Below, piece by piece: positions 48,701 through 58,728 of a stretch of DNA of 64,000 bases. Below the pieces are notes generated by a model, which ran no database searches, was not told the origin of the DNA, and worked only from the letters and a program-made list of their open reading frames with translations. Every line of letters begins with the position of its first letter. Positions within the stretch are counted from its first letter, which is position 1. The translations under genes and the position numbers were made by a program. The DNA is from Micromonospora sp. WMMD882 (GTDB lineage: Bacteria > Actinomycetota > Actinomycetes > Mycobacteriales > Micromonosporaceae), in the NCBI RefSeq assembly GCF_027497255.1, contig NZ_CP114903.1, forward strand, positions 930,001 through 994,000, given 5' to 3'.

Positions 48701-51189
48701 ACCACCGTGACGTCGGCGGAGGCGCGCTGCTGGGCGAGGAAGATCCGGAACACGGCGGCTTCCAGCTCGGGGCAGCGCTCCAGGTCGGTCACCCCGTAGT
48801 GGCCGAGCGCCTTGGCGAGCTTCGCCTGGAACGTCGACGGCAGCCCGGCCCGCTCGACGTCCAGGCACTGGAGGTAGGTGTGGAAGTACTCGCGGGCGCT
48901 GAAGACGTGCCCGGCGCCGCCGTCCTCGCCCGACGGGCGGTTACGGCTCAGCTCGGCGAGGTCGGCGAAGACGTCGACGAGGCCGAGCTCCTCGGTCAGC
49001 GGCCGGTGCCCGTCGGCGATGGCGGCCCGGCGGGCGGCGAGGTAGTCGTCGAGCACCCGACGCTCGTCGTGCGGGTCGACGTCGAAGCCCAGCAGCAGGC
49101 TGCGCAGGTCCTCCTGACCGCGCAGGGTGCGGGCCCGCGCCGGCGCCGTGCCGGGCGCGACGGGCAGGTCCAGCTCGACGACGCCGGCGGACGCGGCGTC
49201 CTCGGCGGCGGCGTCACCGACCGGCTCCAGCCGCAGCAGCGGCGCGCCGGCCTCCACCTGGCTGCCCACCGAGACGACGCATTCCTTCAGCCGGGCGGCG
49301 AACGGCGCCCGCAGCACCGTCTCCATCTTCATGCTCTCCAGCACCAGCACCGGCGCGCCGGCCTCGACCTCCGCGCCGACCTTCAGCGGCGTGGCCACCA
49401 CCAGCGCGGGCGAGGGCGCGCGCAGCACGCCGCCCTCGTCGCGGCTGACCCGGTGGGTCACCCCGTCCACCTCGACCAGGTGGATCGGCCCGTGCGTGCT
49501 GGTGAGCAGGCGGTACCGGTCGCCGTTGACGGCGATCTGCCCGGTGTGCCGGTCGAAGCGGTCGAGCTCCACGTCGGCGGTGCGGACCTCGCCGCCGGCC
49601 TCCACGCCCACCCGGAACCGGTGCGCGCCGACCCGGGCCACCCGCACCCGGTAGCCGACGCCGCGCAGCTTGAGGTCCAGCGGCCGGCCGCTCTCGTGCT
49701 GCACCTGCGGGCGTCCGCCGAAGGCCGTCGACAGCAGTCGCTGCCGCTCGACGCGCTCCTCCTCCTCGTACGTCTCGATGGCGGCGGCGGCCACGGCGAC
49801 GCCGGAGTGCCGGTGCGAGACGAGCCGGCCCGCGCCGCGTACCCGGTCGATCCAGCCGGTGTCCGCGCTGGCGTCGATGACCTCGGGCTGGTCGAGCAGG
49901 TCGAGCACGAAGCTCTTGTTGGTGGCGCCGCCCTCGATGATCACGGTGGTCTCGGCCATCGCCCGGCGCAGCCGGCCGAGCGCCTCGTCGCGGTCGCGGC
50001 CGTACGCGATGATCTTGGCGATCATGGAGTCGAAGTCGGCGGGGATGGTGTCGCCCTCGCTGACCCCGGTGTCCACCCGGATGCCCGGCCCGGCCGGTAG
50101 GTCCAGCAGGGCGATCCGGCCGGGGGAGGGGGCGAAGTCGCGGTCCGGGTCCTCGGCGTTGAGCCGCGCCTCGATGGCGTGCCCGCGCTCGACCGGGGGC
50201 GTGCCCTCCAGCCGCCCGCCCGAGGCCACGTGGAGCTGCGCCTTGACCAGGTCGAACCCGGTGGTGGACTCGGTGATCGGGTGCTCGACCTGGAGCCGGG
50301 TGTTGACCTCCAGGAACGCGAAGAGCCGGTCGCCGGGGTGGTAGAGGAACTCGACGGTGGCCGCGCCCCGGTAGCCGACCGCCACGGCCAGCCGCTCGGC
50401 GGACGTCTTCAGCTCGGCGACCTGCTCCGGGGCGAGCACCGGCGACGCGGACTCCTCGATGACCTTCTGGTTGCGTCGCTGCACCGAGCAGTCCCGGACG
50501 CCGAGCGCCCACGCGGTGCCCTGGCCGTCGGCGATCACCTGCACCTCGACGTGCCGGGCCCCGGTGACCAGCCGCTCCAGGAAGACGACCCCGCTGCCGA
50601 ACGCCCGGGCGGCCTCCTGGCTGGTGCGCTCGTAGGCGTCCACCAGCTCGTCCTCGTTGGTGATCACGCGGATCCCGCGCCCGCCGCCACCCGCGGTGGC
50701 CTTCAGCATCAGCGGGTAGCCGATCCGGGCCGCCGCCGTGACCGCGGCGTCCAGGGTCTCCACCGGACCGCGACTCCACGGCGCGACCGGCACGCCGACC
50801 TCCTCGGCGATCAGCTTCGCGCCGATCTTGTCGCCGAGCTTGCGCATGGCGTCCGGGCTCGGCCCGACGAAGGTCACCCCGATGCGCTGGCACAGCTCCG
50901 CGAACGCCGGGTCCTCGGCGACGAACCCCCAGCCCACCCACGCGGCGTCGGACCCGGTCTCCACCAGCGCCCGCTCCAGCACCCCCAGGTCGAGGTACGG
51001 GCGCGCGGACGCGGGACCGAGGTCGTACGCGACGTCGGCCTCCCGCACGAAGGTGGCGGTCCGGTCGACGTCGGTGTGCAGGGCGACGGTCTCGATCCGG
51101 GTCCCGGTTTCCGCGGCCAGCTCCCGGACGGCGTGGATGAGCCGCATCGCGGCCTCACCACGGTTGACGATGGCGACACGACTGAACAC
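45733..51189 (-). CDS. Single-chain multidomain acyl-CoA (acetyl-CoA) carboxylase
   Basis: About 1818 residues. I prefer the GTG at 51189, with AGAAAGG nearby upstream and the product starting right at the biotin carboxylase motif; GTG 51216 is the longest option. Biotin carboxylase spans ~1-450 (GGGGRGIRVI, ATVEFLYH, EVNTRLQVEH), the biotinyl domain has LESMKMET near residue 618, a eukaryote-like central domain spans ~680-1240, and the carboxyltransferase ~1260-1800 (VVAGINVGAQPYWNAEA, GTLFPRSSKKAARAI). This fused order is that of eukaryotic ACC, whereas most bacteria use separate subunits; similar fused proteins are known in actinomycetes. It should make malonyl-CoA or a homologue. It converges on the NRPS operon; a housekeeping role, precursor supply or a resistant target copy are all possible. 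Confidence 0.92.
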   Translation of the reverse strand: MFSRVAIVNRGEAAMRLIHAVRELAAETGTRIETVALHTDVDRTATFVREADVAYDLGPASARPYLDLGVLERALVETGSDAAWVGWGFVAEDPAFAELCQRIGVTFVGPSPDAMRKLGDKIGAKLIAEEVGVPVAPWSRGPVETLDAAVTAAARIGYPLMLKATAGGGGRGIRVITNEDELVDAYERTSQEAARAFGSGVVFLERLVTGARHVEVQVIADGQGTAWALGVRDCSVQRRNQKVIEESASPVLAPEQVAELKTSAERLAVAVGYRGAATVEFLYHPGDRLFAFLEVNTRLQVEHPITESTTGFDLVKAQLHVASGGRLEGTPPVERGHAIEARLNAEDPDRDFAPSPGRIALLDLPAGPGIRVDTGVSEGDTIPADFDSMIAKIIAYGRDRDEALGRLRRAMAETTVIIEGGATNKSFVLDLLDQPEVIDASADTGWIDRVRGAGRLVSHRHSGVAVAAAAIETYEEEERVERQRLLSTAFGGRPQVQHESGRPLDLKLRGVGYRVRVARVGAHRFRVGVEAGGEVRTADVELDRFDRHTGQIAVNGDRYRLLTSTHGPIHLVEVDGVTHRVSRDEGGVLRAPSPALVVATPLKVGAEVEAGAPVLVLESMKMETVLRAPFAARLKECVVSVGSQVEAGAPLLRLEPVGDAAAEDAASAGVVELDLPVAPGTAPARARTLRGQEDLRSLLLGFDVDPHDERRVLDDYLAARRAAIADGHRPLTEELGLVDVFADLAELSRNRPSGEDGGAGHVFSAREYFHTYLQCLDVERAGLPSTFQAKLAKALGHYGVTDLERCPELEAAVFRIFLAQQRASADVTVVTALLRAWLREPPPDEALREPAGLVLERLVAATQVRFPVVADLARGVVFAWFAQPLLRRNRARVYAEVRRHLRHLDAHPDAPDRGERIAEMVRSTEPLVRLLGQRLVRDHLDNAVMLEVLTRRYYGNKGLTNVRTAEVAGCTFVVAERADSCLVSAAVGFDALGSALRGLAELATGAGAVDADIYLSWENQPEEPAAMAAALHEVVAAQPLPTEIRRVTTTVAGRGGAVMHHHFTFRPSTAGMTEERLVRGLHPYIAQRMQLERLGKFDLTRLPSSDEEVYLFQCVARENPSDQRLVAFAQVRDLTALREHDGRLVALPTAEDVVAACLDSIRQERSRRQPSKQVNTNRIVVYVWPPSDLTRAELETIAGRVLPTTAGAGLEEIQFIARRRDRQTGELSKVSARITFDAAGGSTLTVGAPSDEPVEPLDDYRQKVLRAASRNTVYPYELTGLLGDFVEHDLDERHALIPVDRPKGRNRAGLVAGVVSTPTSRHPQGVTRVVLLGDPTKSLGALSEPECRRVIAALDLAERMGVPLEWYALSSGARISMESGTENMDWVAAALKRIVEFTQNGGEINIVVAGINVGAQPYWNAEATMLMHTRGILVMTPDSAMVLTGKQSLDFSGGVSAEDNFGIGGYDRVMGPNGQAQYWAPNLTAARDVLMAHYEHTYVAPGEDAPRRTVTTDPLDRDVSDFPHAVEGSDFRTVGEIFSADANPDRKKPFDIRTVMRALSDQDHPVLERWAGMADAETAVVQDVHLGGRPVCLLGIESRSVPRRGFPPTDGPDAYTAGTLFPRSSKKAARAINAASGNRPLVVLANLSGFDGSPESMRQLQLEYGAEIGRAIVNFRGPIVFCVISRYHGGAFVVFSKALNPNMTVLALEGSFASVLGGAPAAAVVFSGDVNARTAADPRVRELEARVAAATGTERASLTAELDELRVSVRAEKLGEVAAEFDRVHDIQRAVRVGSVDAVIRAAELRPRVIEAIESRLT

Positions 51190-51502
51190 CCGAAGAGGCC
51201 TTTCTGTAGACACCACGATGTGCGCGCCGGGGCACGACGGTCCCGGCAGTGTTCACCTTTCCCTCTACCGGCTGGCAGCGCCATGTCGCAGACAGCGCAC
51301 ACTCTGGTGGATCAGTTGTAGGAACCGTACAAAAAGCGTTGGCCGACCCCGTCCCACCAGGGGAGACGCGACCGGGGCGCGGGGCGACCCGGTCGCGCCG
51401 GATCTCCCGCACGGATCCCGTCGGTCCGGGCAGACCGACCTGCCGCCGGCGCCGCGCGGGGAGGGGTGGCCGCCCGGGCCCCGCTCCGAGGGCGCTCGCG
51501 GG
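51190..51502. other. Carboxylase upstream region
   Basis: A 313-bp stretch with no credible gene. It should carry the carboxylase promoter, reading leftward. A short inverted repeat TTGTA-N7-TACAA occurs near 51310-51335, next to the only A/T-rich patch here. No firm promoter boxes could be assigned. Confidence 0.4.
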
Positions 51503-52380
<878 letters not shown>

Positions 52381-52409
52381 GTGTCGACGGTCGACTCCGA
52401 TTGGTAGCC
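52381..52409 (+). promoter_or_regulatory. Candidate promoter of the exopolysaccharide operon
   Basis: TGTCGA (52381-52386), a 17-nt spacer and TAGCCT (52404-52409). The match to consensus is moderate. A start near 52416 would give a leader of about 60 nt and put the 19-bp palindrome inside it. Confidence 0.35.
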
Positions 52410-52423
52410 TTCGCCCGCACCTC

Positions 52424-52442
52424 ATCAGTCCACCGTGGACTG
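52424..52442. promoter_or_regulatory. 19-bp perfect palindrome, candidate operator
   Basis: TCAGTCCACCGTGGACTGA, two 9-nt arms around a central C, just downstream of the candidate promoter and 34 bp before the first ATG of the operon. Symmetry and length suit a TetR/GntR-type dimer. Confidence 0.5.
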
Positions 52443-52475
52443 ACACACTGTCGTCTCCTCATCGGAGGTCAGTAC

Positions 52476-54617
52476 ATGGTCCCCACCGGACCTGCGCGTC
52501 GCCGCGCAACCCGACTCGCCCTCGCCGGGCTGACCGCGCTCACGGTCGTGCTCGGCGCCCAGACCCCAGGCCTCGCCCGGCCGGCGGCCCCCGCCGTCAC
52601 GCCGCCCGCCGTGCCCGGCCTCGGCCAGGTCGCGAAGCCGAAGCAGGCCCGCCCGGCCCCGCTGCCCAAGCGGTCCGGCACCGTCCAGGTCACCGCCGAC
52701 CGCAAGCAGACCACCCAGCAGGGCGACGTCGGCGCCCAGGCGCTCAACGACAAGGTGGCGCTGCGCGCGCTGATTGTCGCCACCAACACCGCCGACTTCG
52801 GCGTGGCCACGCTGACCACCACCCTGGACCGGGTCGGCGCGCACTACGACATCGTCTACACCGCCACCCAGTCGATCACCGCGAGCTCTCTCGTGCGCCC
52901 CGACGGGGTGGGCAAGTACAACGCGATCCTGCTGACCAACAGCATGCAGATGTACGAGCACAACGGGAACTACCTCAGCGGCCTGACCAGCACCGAGTGG
53001 AACACCCTCTGGGCCTACGAGCGCAACTTCCAGGTCCGCCAGGCCGCCCTCTACACCAGCTACGGCACCTGGCCGGAGGACTACTGCCTGACCTCCAACG
53101 GTGAGGGCGGGGTCGGCGACACGCCGCTGCCCGTCTCGCTCACCACGGCCGGCGCGGGCGTCTTCGACTACCTCAACAGCGCCGCGCAGATCCCGGTGGT
53201 GCAGTCGTACGTGTACCGCACCTCGATCCGGTCCGGCTGCGCCGCCACGCCCCTGATGACCAACGGCTCCGACGTGCTCGCCGTCACCACCACCTCCACC
53301 GACGGCCGGGAGCGCATCGCGCTGACCTTCACCTCGAACCAGTACCTGCTCCACTCCGACCTGCTGGTCTACGGCCTTGTCCGGTGGGCGAGCAAGGGCC
53401 TGTGGTTCGGTGAGCAGAAGCACCACCTGAACGTCGACATCGACGACTGGTTCAACACCTCCGACCACTACAAGGAGGACGGCACCGTCGAGTACGCTCC
53501 CGGCTTCCAGGTCAGCGGGCACGACACGGTGAACCTCGACGCGAAGCAGACCGCGCTGCGCGCGGCGTACCCGCTGGCCTCGAACTTCACCTTCACCATC
53601 GCGTTCAACGGCTCGGACATCGACCCGTTCGCCGGTGACCAGTGCAGCCCCAACGGCGACGCGACCACGCTGACCGCCACCACCAAGTGCCTGAAGAACA
53701 ACTTCCGGTGGATCAACCACACGTTCAACCACCCCGAGTTGAACTCGACCAACTACGCCACCTCGTACGCCGAGATCGACGACAACCGGACCGCGGGCGA
53801 CTCGATCGGGCTGAGCTTCCCGGACAGCGTGCTGAAGACCCCCGAGTACTCCGGTCTCGGCGTCTACAACGACGACCCGGACAACGACACCGGCCCGCCC
53901 ACCGACCACGGCCTGGAGGGATCCAACACCGCGCTGCTGGACGCCGCCGAGGACCTCGGCGTCACGACGATGGCCGGCAACATGTCGTTCGGTAGTCACA
54001 AGCCGGCGGACTTCAACGCCGCCCGGGTGCACCCGCTGAACTCGGCCATCGCCGTGGTGCCGTGCTGGCCGACGAACATCGCCTACCACACCACCACCCC
54101 GGCCGAGCAGACGGTCTTCTACAACTCCTTCTACGGGCCGAACGGGCTCTTCCCGTACTGGCCCACCGACCGCACCTACGCCCAGCTCCTGGACTACGAG
54201 GCCGGCGTGGGCCTGCAGCACGTGGCGTCCGGCTCGATCTACGCGCACACCTTCCACATCGCCAACGTGCGCGACTACGGCTCGGGCGACACCCTGATCA
54301 CCGACTGGGTGGAAGCCGTGCTGGAGAAGTACACCTCCCTCTACTCGGTGCCGCTGCTGAACTCGCAGTGGACCGACGTCGCCGCGTACACCCTGGCGCG
54401 CAACGCCCACTTCGCCGCGCTCGACGCCGGGGTGGACGCCGTCTACGACCGCACCCTCGGCACCATCGCGGTGACCTCGCCGGCCGCCGGCTCGGTCCGG
54501 CTCGGCGGCGTGACCACGACCACCACCGGCGCCACCTCGTACGGCACCGACGTCACCGTGCCGGTGACGCTCGCGGCGAACACCACCGTGACGCTCAACG
54601 CCGCTCCCCGCCCCTGA
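52476..54617 (+). CDS. Secreted Agd3-like polysaccharide N-deacetylase (CE18-like)
   Basis: 713 residues; ATG at 52476 with GGAGG 7 nt upstream. A signal peptide covers about residues 1-40 (LALAGLTALTVVLGA core). A flavodoxin-like segment (VALRALIVATNTADF) precedes the catalytic deacetylase barrel. The metal-site motifs are HHLNVDIDDWFNTSDHY near 315-330 (Asp pair) and WINHTFNHPELNST near 413 (His-x3-His). Overall layout matches Agd3, the galactosaminogalactan deacetylase of Aspergillus, founder of CE18. The enzyme should remove acetyl groups from N-acetylgalactosamine in an exported polymer, making it cationic and adhesive. It is the first gene of an operon with PelF- and GH114-type genes, which supports this reading. 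Exact polymer is inferred. Confidence 0.85.
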   Translation: MVPTGPARRRATRLALAGLTALTVVLGAQTPGLARPAAPAVTPPAVPGLGQVAKPKQARPAPLPKRSGTVQVTADRKQTTQQGDVGAQALNDKVALRALIVATNTADFGVATLTTTLDRVGAHYDIVYTATQSITASSLVRPDGVGKYNAILLTNSMQMYEHNGNYLSGLTSTEWNTLWAYERNFQVRQAALYTSYGTWPEDYCLTSNGEGGVGDTPLPVSLTTAGAGVFDYLNSAAQIPVVQSYVYRTSIRSGCAATPLMTNGSDVLAVTTTSTDGRERIALTFTSNQYLLHSDLLVYGLVRWASKGLWFGEQKHHLNVDIDDWFNTSDHYKEDGTVEYAPGFQVSGHDTVNLDAKQTALRAAYPLASNFTFTIAFNGSDIDPFAGDQCSPNGDATTLTATTKCLKNNFRWINHTFNHPELNSTNYATSYAEIDDNRTAGDSIGLSFPDSVLKTPEYSGLGVYNDDPDNDTGPPTDHGLEGSNTALLDAAEDLGVTTMAGNMSFGSHKPADFNAARVHPLNSAIAVVPCWPTNIAYHTTTPAEQTVFYNSFYGPNGLFPYWPTDRTYAQLLDYEAGVGLQHVASGSIYAHTFHIANVRDYGSGDTLITDWVEAVLEKYTSLYSVPLLNSQWTDVAAYTLARNAHFAALDAGVDAVYDRTLGTIAVTSPAAGSVRLGGVTTTTTGATSYGTDVTVPVTLAANTTVTLNAAPRP

Positions 54618-54667
54618 CCAACCTCGACGGCAAGAAACGGTGACAAGAAAGTGAACGGGAGCGCTCG

Positions 54668-56398
54668 GTGAGGATCGCACTGGTCTCGGAAGGGACCTAC
54701 CCCTACGCGATGGGCGGCGTGAGCATCTGGTGCGAACAGCTCATCCGGGGGATGCCGGACTACCGGTGGGAGGTCGTGGCGCTCACCGTGGACGGCACCG
54801 AGAAGCCGGTCTTCGACCGGCCGGCGAACCTCGACCGGGTGCACTCGATCCCGCTGTGGGGCGGACGGCCTTCGGGCCGCCGCCCCCAGCGGGGGACCCT
54901 GGTCCCCTCCGGGCGCCCCGGAGCCGGGTTCGTGGAGTCCTACGAGGTGTTCCTGCGGGCGCTGGTCACCCCGCTGGAGTCGACCCGATCACAGGCGGGC
55001 GCGGTCAACCGCAGCACCTTCCTGCTCGCGCTGCGCGGCCTGTTCGAGTACGCCGCCGACGGCGGGGACCTCAGCGGCGGCGTGCTCTCCAACCAGGCCC
55101 TCGGGATGATGCTCGACGCCTGGCAGACGCTGCGGGTCGACGAGACCGGGCCGCCGCTCACCGTCGCCGACGCGCTGGAGGCGGCCTGGCTCATCGCGCA
55201 CATGCTGCGGCCGTTGAGCGCGCCGCCGGTGCGGGCCGACATCGTGCACTCGTCGATGAACGGTCTCGCCACGCTCGTCGGGATGGCCGCCACGTGGACG
55301 TACGGCACCCCGCTGGTCCTCTCCGAGCACGGCATCTACCTGCGTGAGCGCTACATCTCCTACCTGCACGACAAGGCGCCGCACGCGGTCCGGGTGCTGG
55401 TGCTGAGCTTCTTCCGCTCGCTCGCCGGAGCGGCCTACCTGATCACCGGCGCGCTGGCGCCGCACTCGCAGTACAACCGCCGCTGGCAGCTGCACAACGG
55501 CGCCGACCCCGACCGGATGTGGACGATGTACAACGGGGTCGACCCGGAGGAGTTCCCGCCCGCGCGCAGCGAGCCGGAGGTGCCGACCATCTCGTTCATG
55601 GGCCGGGTCGACCCGTTGAAGGACCTGCACACCCTGATCCGGGCGTTCGCGCTGGTCCGCCAGGAGATCCCGGCCGCGCGGCTACGTATCTTCGGCGGCA
55701 CCCCGGCGGCCAACAAGGTCTACCACGAGAGCTGCCTGACCCTGATCGACGAACTGGGGCTGACCGGTCACGCCACCCTGGAGGGTCGGGTCGGCAGCGC
55801 GGTCGAGGCCTACCACGCCGGCAGTCTGGTCGCGTTGACGAGCATCTCCGAGGGCTTCCCGTACACGGTGGTGGAGGCGATGGCCTGCGGACGGCCGACC
55901 GTCTGCACGAACGTCGGCGGCGTCGCCGAGGCGGTCGGGGACACCGGCATCGTCGTCCCGCCCCGGGACGTGGCCGCCGTCGCCGCCGCCTGCGTCAAGC
56001 TGCTCAGCGACACCGAGCTGCGGTTGCGGCTCGGCGCGGTCGCCCGGCAGCGGGTCCTGGACCGGTTCACCCTGCAACGCTCGCTGCAGGCGTACCGCGA
56101 CATCTACGACCTGCTGGTCGCCGCGCACACGCCGGCCGGTCCGCCGGCGCAGCGGGTGCGTGGCCAGGCGCAGGGCCGGGTCCGGGTGCCGGACCACCGG
56201 ATCCGACCCGGGGTGGCCGCCGTCCCGGCCCGGGTGCCCCGGCCACGCGCCTCGGAGGAGGACAACCGCACCAACGCGGCGTACGTGCCGCGCCACGCTC
56301 CCACCCCGTCCGCCTGGCCGCAGCCCCGGCCGCCGATGGCGTACCCGCAGGGCGAGCCGGCCGGCCGGCTCCGGCGACCGGCCGGTGAGCCGCGGTGA
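54668..56398 (+). CDS. pelF: PelF-type GT4 glycosyltransferase, polymer synthase
   Basis: 576 residues from the GTG at 54668 with GGGAGC upstream. The N-terminus has the PelF signature EGTYPYAMGGVSIW at residues 8-21. SEHGIYLRERY (near 220) and the C-terminal Glu-x7-Glu region TSISEGFPYTVVEAMACGRP (near 393) complete a GT-B fold of family GT4. PelF is the cytosolic glycosyltransferase that polymerises the Pel polysaccharide from UDP-GalNAc/GlcNAc. The last 75 residues are Pro/Arg-rich and look disordered, an addition to the usual length of about 500. Stop overlaps the next gene's start (GTGA). No c-di-GMP receptor of PelD type is encoded here. Confidence 0.88.
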   Translation: MRIALVSEGTYPYAMGGVSIWCEQLIRGMPDYRWEVVALTVDGTEKPVFDRPANLDRVHSIPLWGGRPSGRRPQRGTLVPSGRPGAGFVESYEVFLRALVTPLESTRSQAGAVNRSTFLLALRGLFEYAADGGDLSGGVLSNQALGMMLDAWQTLRVDETGPPLTVADALEAAWLIAHMLRPLSAPPVRADIVHSSMNGLATLVGMAATWTYGTPLVLSEHGIYLRERYISYLHDKAPHAVRVLVLSFFRSLAGAAYLITGALAPHSQYNRRWQLHNGADPDRMWTMYNGVDPEEFPPARSEPEVPTISFMGRVDPLKDLHTLIRAFALVRQEIPAARLRIFGGTPAANKVYHESCLTLIDELGLTGHATLEGRVGSAVEAYHAGSLVALTSISEGFPYTVVEAMACGRPTVCTNVGGVAEAVGDTGIVVPPRDVAAVAAACVKLLSDTELRLRLGAVARQRVLDRFTLQRSLQAYRDIYDLLVAAHTPAGPPAQRVRGQAQGRVRVPDHRIRPGVAAVPARVPRPRASEEDNRTNAAYVPRHAPTPSAWPQPRPPMAYPQGEPAGRLRRPAGEPR

Positions 56399-57900
56399 CC
56401 TCCGGCGTCGACGGCGACACCGTCGTCCTGCAGCGGCAGTCCGGCGGCACGGCCACCCGCCCCGACGAGCCCGAGCGCACCATCCTGCTGCCCCGGATCT
56501 CCACCGACCCGGTCGACGAGCTGGTCGAGCGGGTTCGGCCCAGACTGAACCGGGCGGTCGACGCCCTCCAGGTGGCGGCCGCGCTGGAGGCCGAGGGGCA
56601 CACCGACCGGGCCGCCCAGGTCGAGTACGGCTACAGCGACGTGTTCACCCTCGCCTCCGAGGTGTTCAAGCGGATGGGGCCGCCCTCGCCGGCGGCGGAC
56701 GCGACCACCGACCCGGCCGGGCCCGACGTCCTGCGCTGGGTGGGCCTCCGGACGCTCTGGCACGGGCCGCTGTACGTGCTGCCGAGCGCCGCGTTCCCGG
56801 CCGTGTTGGCCGTGGTGGGACGACCCGGGCTGGTGCTCGGTCTGGTGCTCGCCGGGACGCTCGGCTGGGTCTGGTCCGGGGTGGCCGGGTACGCGGCGTA
56901 CCGGTTGCTCGGCCTCGGTCGACCCCGCTCGGCGGCCCGGGTCCTGCGGATCGCCGCGGTGGCCGGCCCCCTGGCCGGCGTGGCGCTGGGCGCGGCGGTG
57001 GCCCCGTACGGCGGACTGCCGCTGGCCGTGATGGCGGTCTGTCAACTGGCCTACCAGATGGCCGGCACGCTGCTGACGTTCTACCGGCGGGAGGCGTGGC
57101 TGGCCGTGGCCATGGCGCCGGCGTTCCTGCTCGGCGCGGCCTACCTGGTGGCCGGCGGCCCGACACTGCGCGGGTGGGCGGTGGTCGCCGCGGCGCTCGG
57201 CGTGCTGGCCGCGTTCGCCGCGGCCCTGGCCGCCACCCGGCCGACCGCCGGCACGGAGGAGGCGGCGGCCCGGGATCCACTCTGGCCGCCACCGTCGGCG
57301 CTGCTCGGCGTCACCGGCTACGGCCTCGGCTCGGCCGTGCTGCTGTTCCACGCGCAGGCGCCGTACCTGTTGGGTCGACTGGACATCGCCGCCGCGGCCG
57401 TGCCGCTGATCCTGTCCATGGGCTACGTGGAGTGGCGGACCAGCCGGTTCCGGTCGAACGCCGTCGAGTTGACCCGTCGGGCCCGCCGACCCGGCCCGTT
57501 CGTCGCCGGCATCTGGCGCATGATCGGCCGGGAGGTCGCCGGCTGCCTCGCGGTGCCGGCCGTGCTGGGCGCGGCGTTGCTGCTCGGGCTCGCCCGGGTG
57601 GGGATGCTCTCCGCCCCGGGCGTGCTGATGACCGTGGCCCACGTCGCGCTGGCCGGCGCGTACTACCTGGCGTTCCTGCTGGTCGGACGAGGACGGTACG
57701 GCTGGCTGTCGCTGTCCATGGCGGTCGCGGTCGTGGCGCACGTGGGTGTCGGCGCGTTGCTCGGCGTCGCGCCGTTGCTCGGGCAGGACGGCGCCGCGTT
57801 CGTCGACACCTCGCTCTACCTGGGCAGCGTGGTGCTGCTCCAGGCGCTGTTCGCGCTCGGTCTGCTTCCGGTGATCGGGCAGGTCCGGCACTACCGGTAG
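56395..57900 (+). CDS. Polytopic membrane protein, probable PelG-like partner of the synthase
   Basis: 501 residues from the GTG at 56395. A cytosolic helical segment (~1-110, including AAALEAEGHTDRAAQVEYGY) is followed by about 12 hydrophobic segments to the C-terminus. In Pel systems PelF works with PelG, a 12-TM MATE/flippase-like protein that carries the polymer across the inner membrane. Size, topology and translational coupling to the PelF gene suggest the same job here, but I cannot show homology to PelG from sequence alone. A general actinobacterial polysaccharide-export membrane protein is the alternative. Confidence 0.75.
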   Translation: MTSGVDGDTVVLQRQSGGTATRPDEPERTILLPRISTDPVDELVERVRPRLNRAVDALQVAAALEAEGHTDRAAQVEYGYSDVFTLASEVFKRMGPPSPAADATTDPAGPDVLRWVGLRTLWHGPLYVLPSAAFPAVLAVVGRPGLVLGLVLAGTLGWVWSGVAGYAAYRLLGLGRPRSAARVLRIAAVAGPLAGVALGAAVAPYGGLPLAVMAVCQLAYQMAGTLLTFYRREAWLAVAMAPAFLLGAAYLVAGGPTLRGWAVVAAALGVLAAFAAALAATRPTAGTEEAAARDPLWPPPSALLGVTGYGLGSAVLLFHAQAPYLLGRLDIAAAAVPLILSMGYVEWRTSRFRSNAVELTRRARRPGPFVAGIWRMIGREVAGCLAVPAVLGAALLLGLARVGMLSAPGVLMTVAHVALAGAYYLAFLLVGRGRYGWLSLSMAVAVVAHVGVGALLGVAPLLGQDGAAFVDTSLYLGSVVLLQALFALGLLPVIGQVRHYR

Positions 57901-57927
57901 TTCGCTTGAGACCTGGGGAGGTCTGCG

Positions 57928-58728
57928 ATGCACGCGGTGATCCTTGCCGGCGGCAAGGGGGTGCGGTTGCGGCCGTACACGACGGCGCTGCCCAAGCCCC
58001 TGATGCCCATCGGCGACAGCCACTCGATCCTGGAGATCGTGCTCGACCAGCTCGCCTCACGCGGCTTCACCTCGGTGACCCTGGCGATCAACCACCTCGG
58101 CCCGCTGATCCGGGCGTTCGTCGGGGACGGTCGACGCTGGGGGCTCACCATCGACTACGTCGAGGAGGAACGACCGCTGTCCACCGTCGGGCCGTTGTTC
58201 GGGCTGAAGGACGAGCTGCCCGACGACTTCCTGGTCATGAACGGTGACGTCCTCACCGACCTGGACTACGCCGACCTGCTGCGGACGCACGCCGTCTCCG
58301 GCGCCGGGCTGACCCTGGCGACCTCCGAGCGGGTGCACCGCATCGACTTCGGGGTGCTCGACGTCGACGCCGGTCGGATCGTCGGGTTCCGCGAGAAACC
58401 CGCCCTGCGTTACCCGGTCAGCATGGGTGTCTACGGGATGTCCCGCAGGACGCTCGCGCCGTACCCGTCGGGGATGGCCCTCGGGTTCGACCGGCTGGTG
58501 CTGGATCTGCTCGCGGCGGGGGAACACCCGGCGACGTACCCGTTCGACGGGTTCTGGCTGGACATCGGCCGGCCGGAGGACTACGACGAGGCGAACCGCA
58601 CCTTCGCGCAGCTCAAGCCGATCCTGCTGCCCGGCGAACGTCACCCGGTAGCGGTGGTCGGTGAGCACGACGGCCGCGCGGCGGTCGGGGAGCGCAACGG
58701 CGTCGCGGTGGCGGGGGATCGGGCGTGA
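57928..58728 (+). CDS. Sugar-1-phosphate nucleotidyltransferase
   Basis: 266 residues; ATG at 57928 with GGGGAGG upstream. The nucleotide-binding signature [16 protein letters not shown] is at residues 3-18, with [10 protein letters not shown] after it. [12 protein letters not shown] (near 108) holds the metal-binding Asp and [18 protein letters not shown] the sugar-binding part. The family makes NDP-sugars (NDP-glucose, GDP-mannose). The base and sugar cannot be fixed by eye. A short Ala/Gly/Val-rich tail is unusual. It probably supplies a precursor to the polymerase encoded upstream, and is coupled to the next gene by a GTGA overlap. Confidence 0.88.
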   Translation: MHAVILAGGKGVRLRPYTTALPKPLMPIGDSHSILEIVLDQLASRGFTSVTLAINHLGPLIRAFVGDGRRWGLTIDYVEEERPLSTVGPLFGLKDELPDDFLVMNGDVLTDLDYADLLRTHAVSGAGLTLATSERVHRIDFGVLDVDAGRIVGFREKPALRYPVSMGVYGMSRRTLAPYPSGMALGFDRLVLDLLAAGEHPATYPFDGFWLDIGRPEDYDEANRTFAQLKPILLPGERHPVAVVGEHDGRAAVGERNGVAVAGDRA

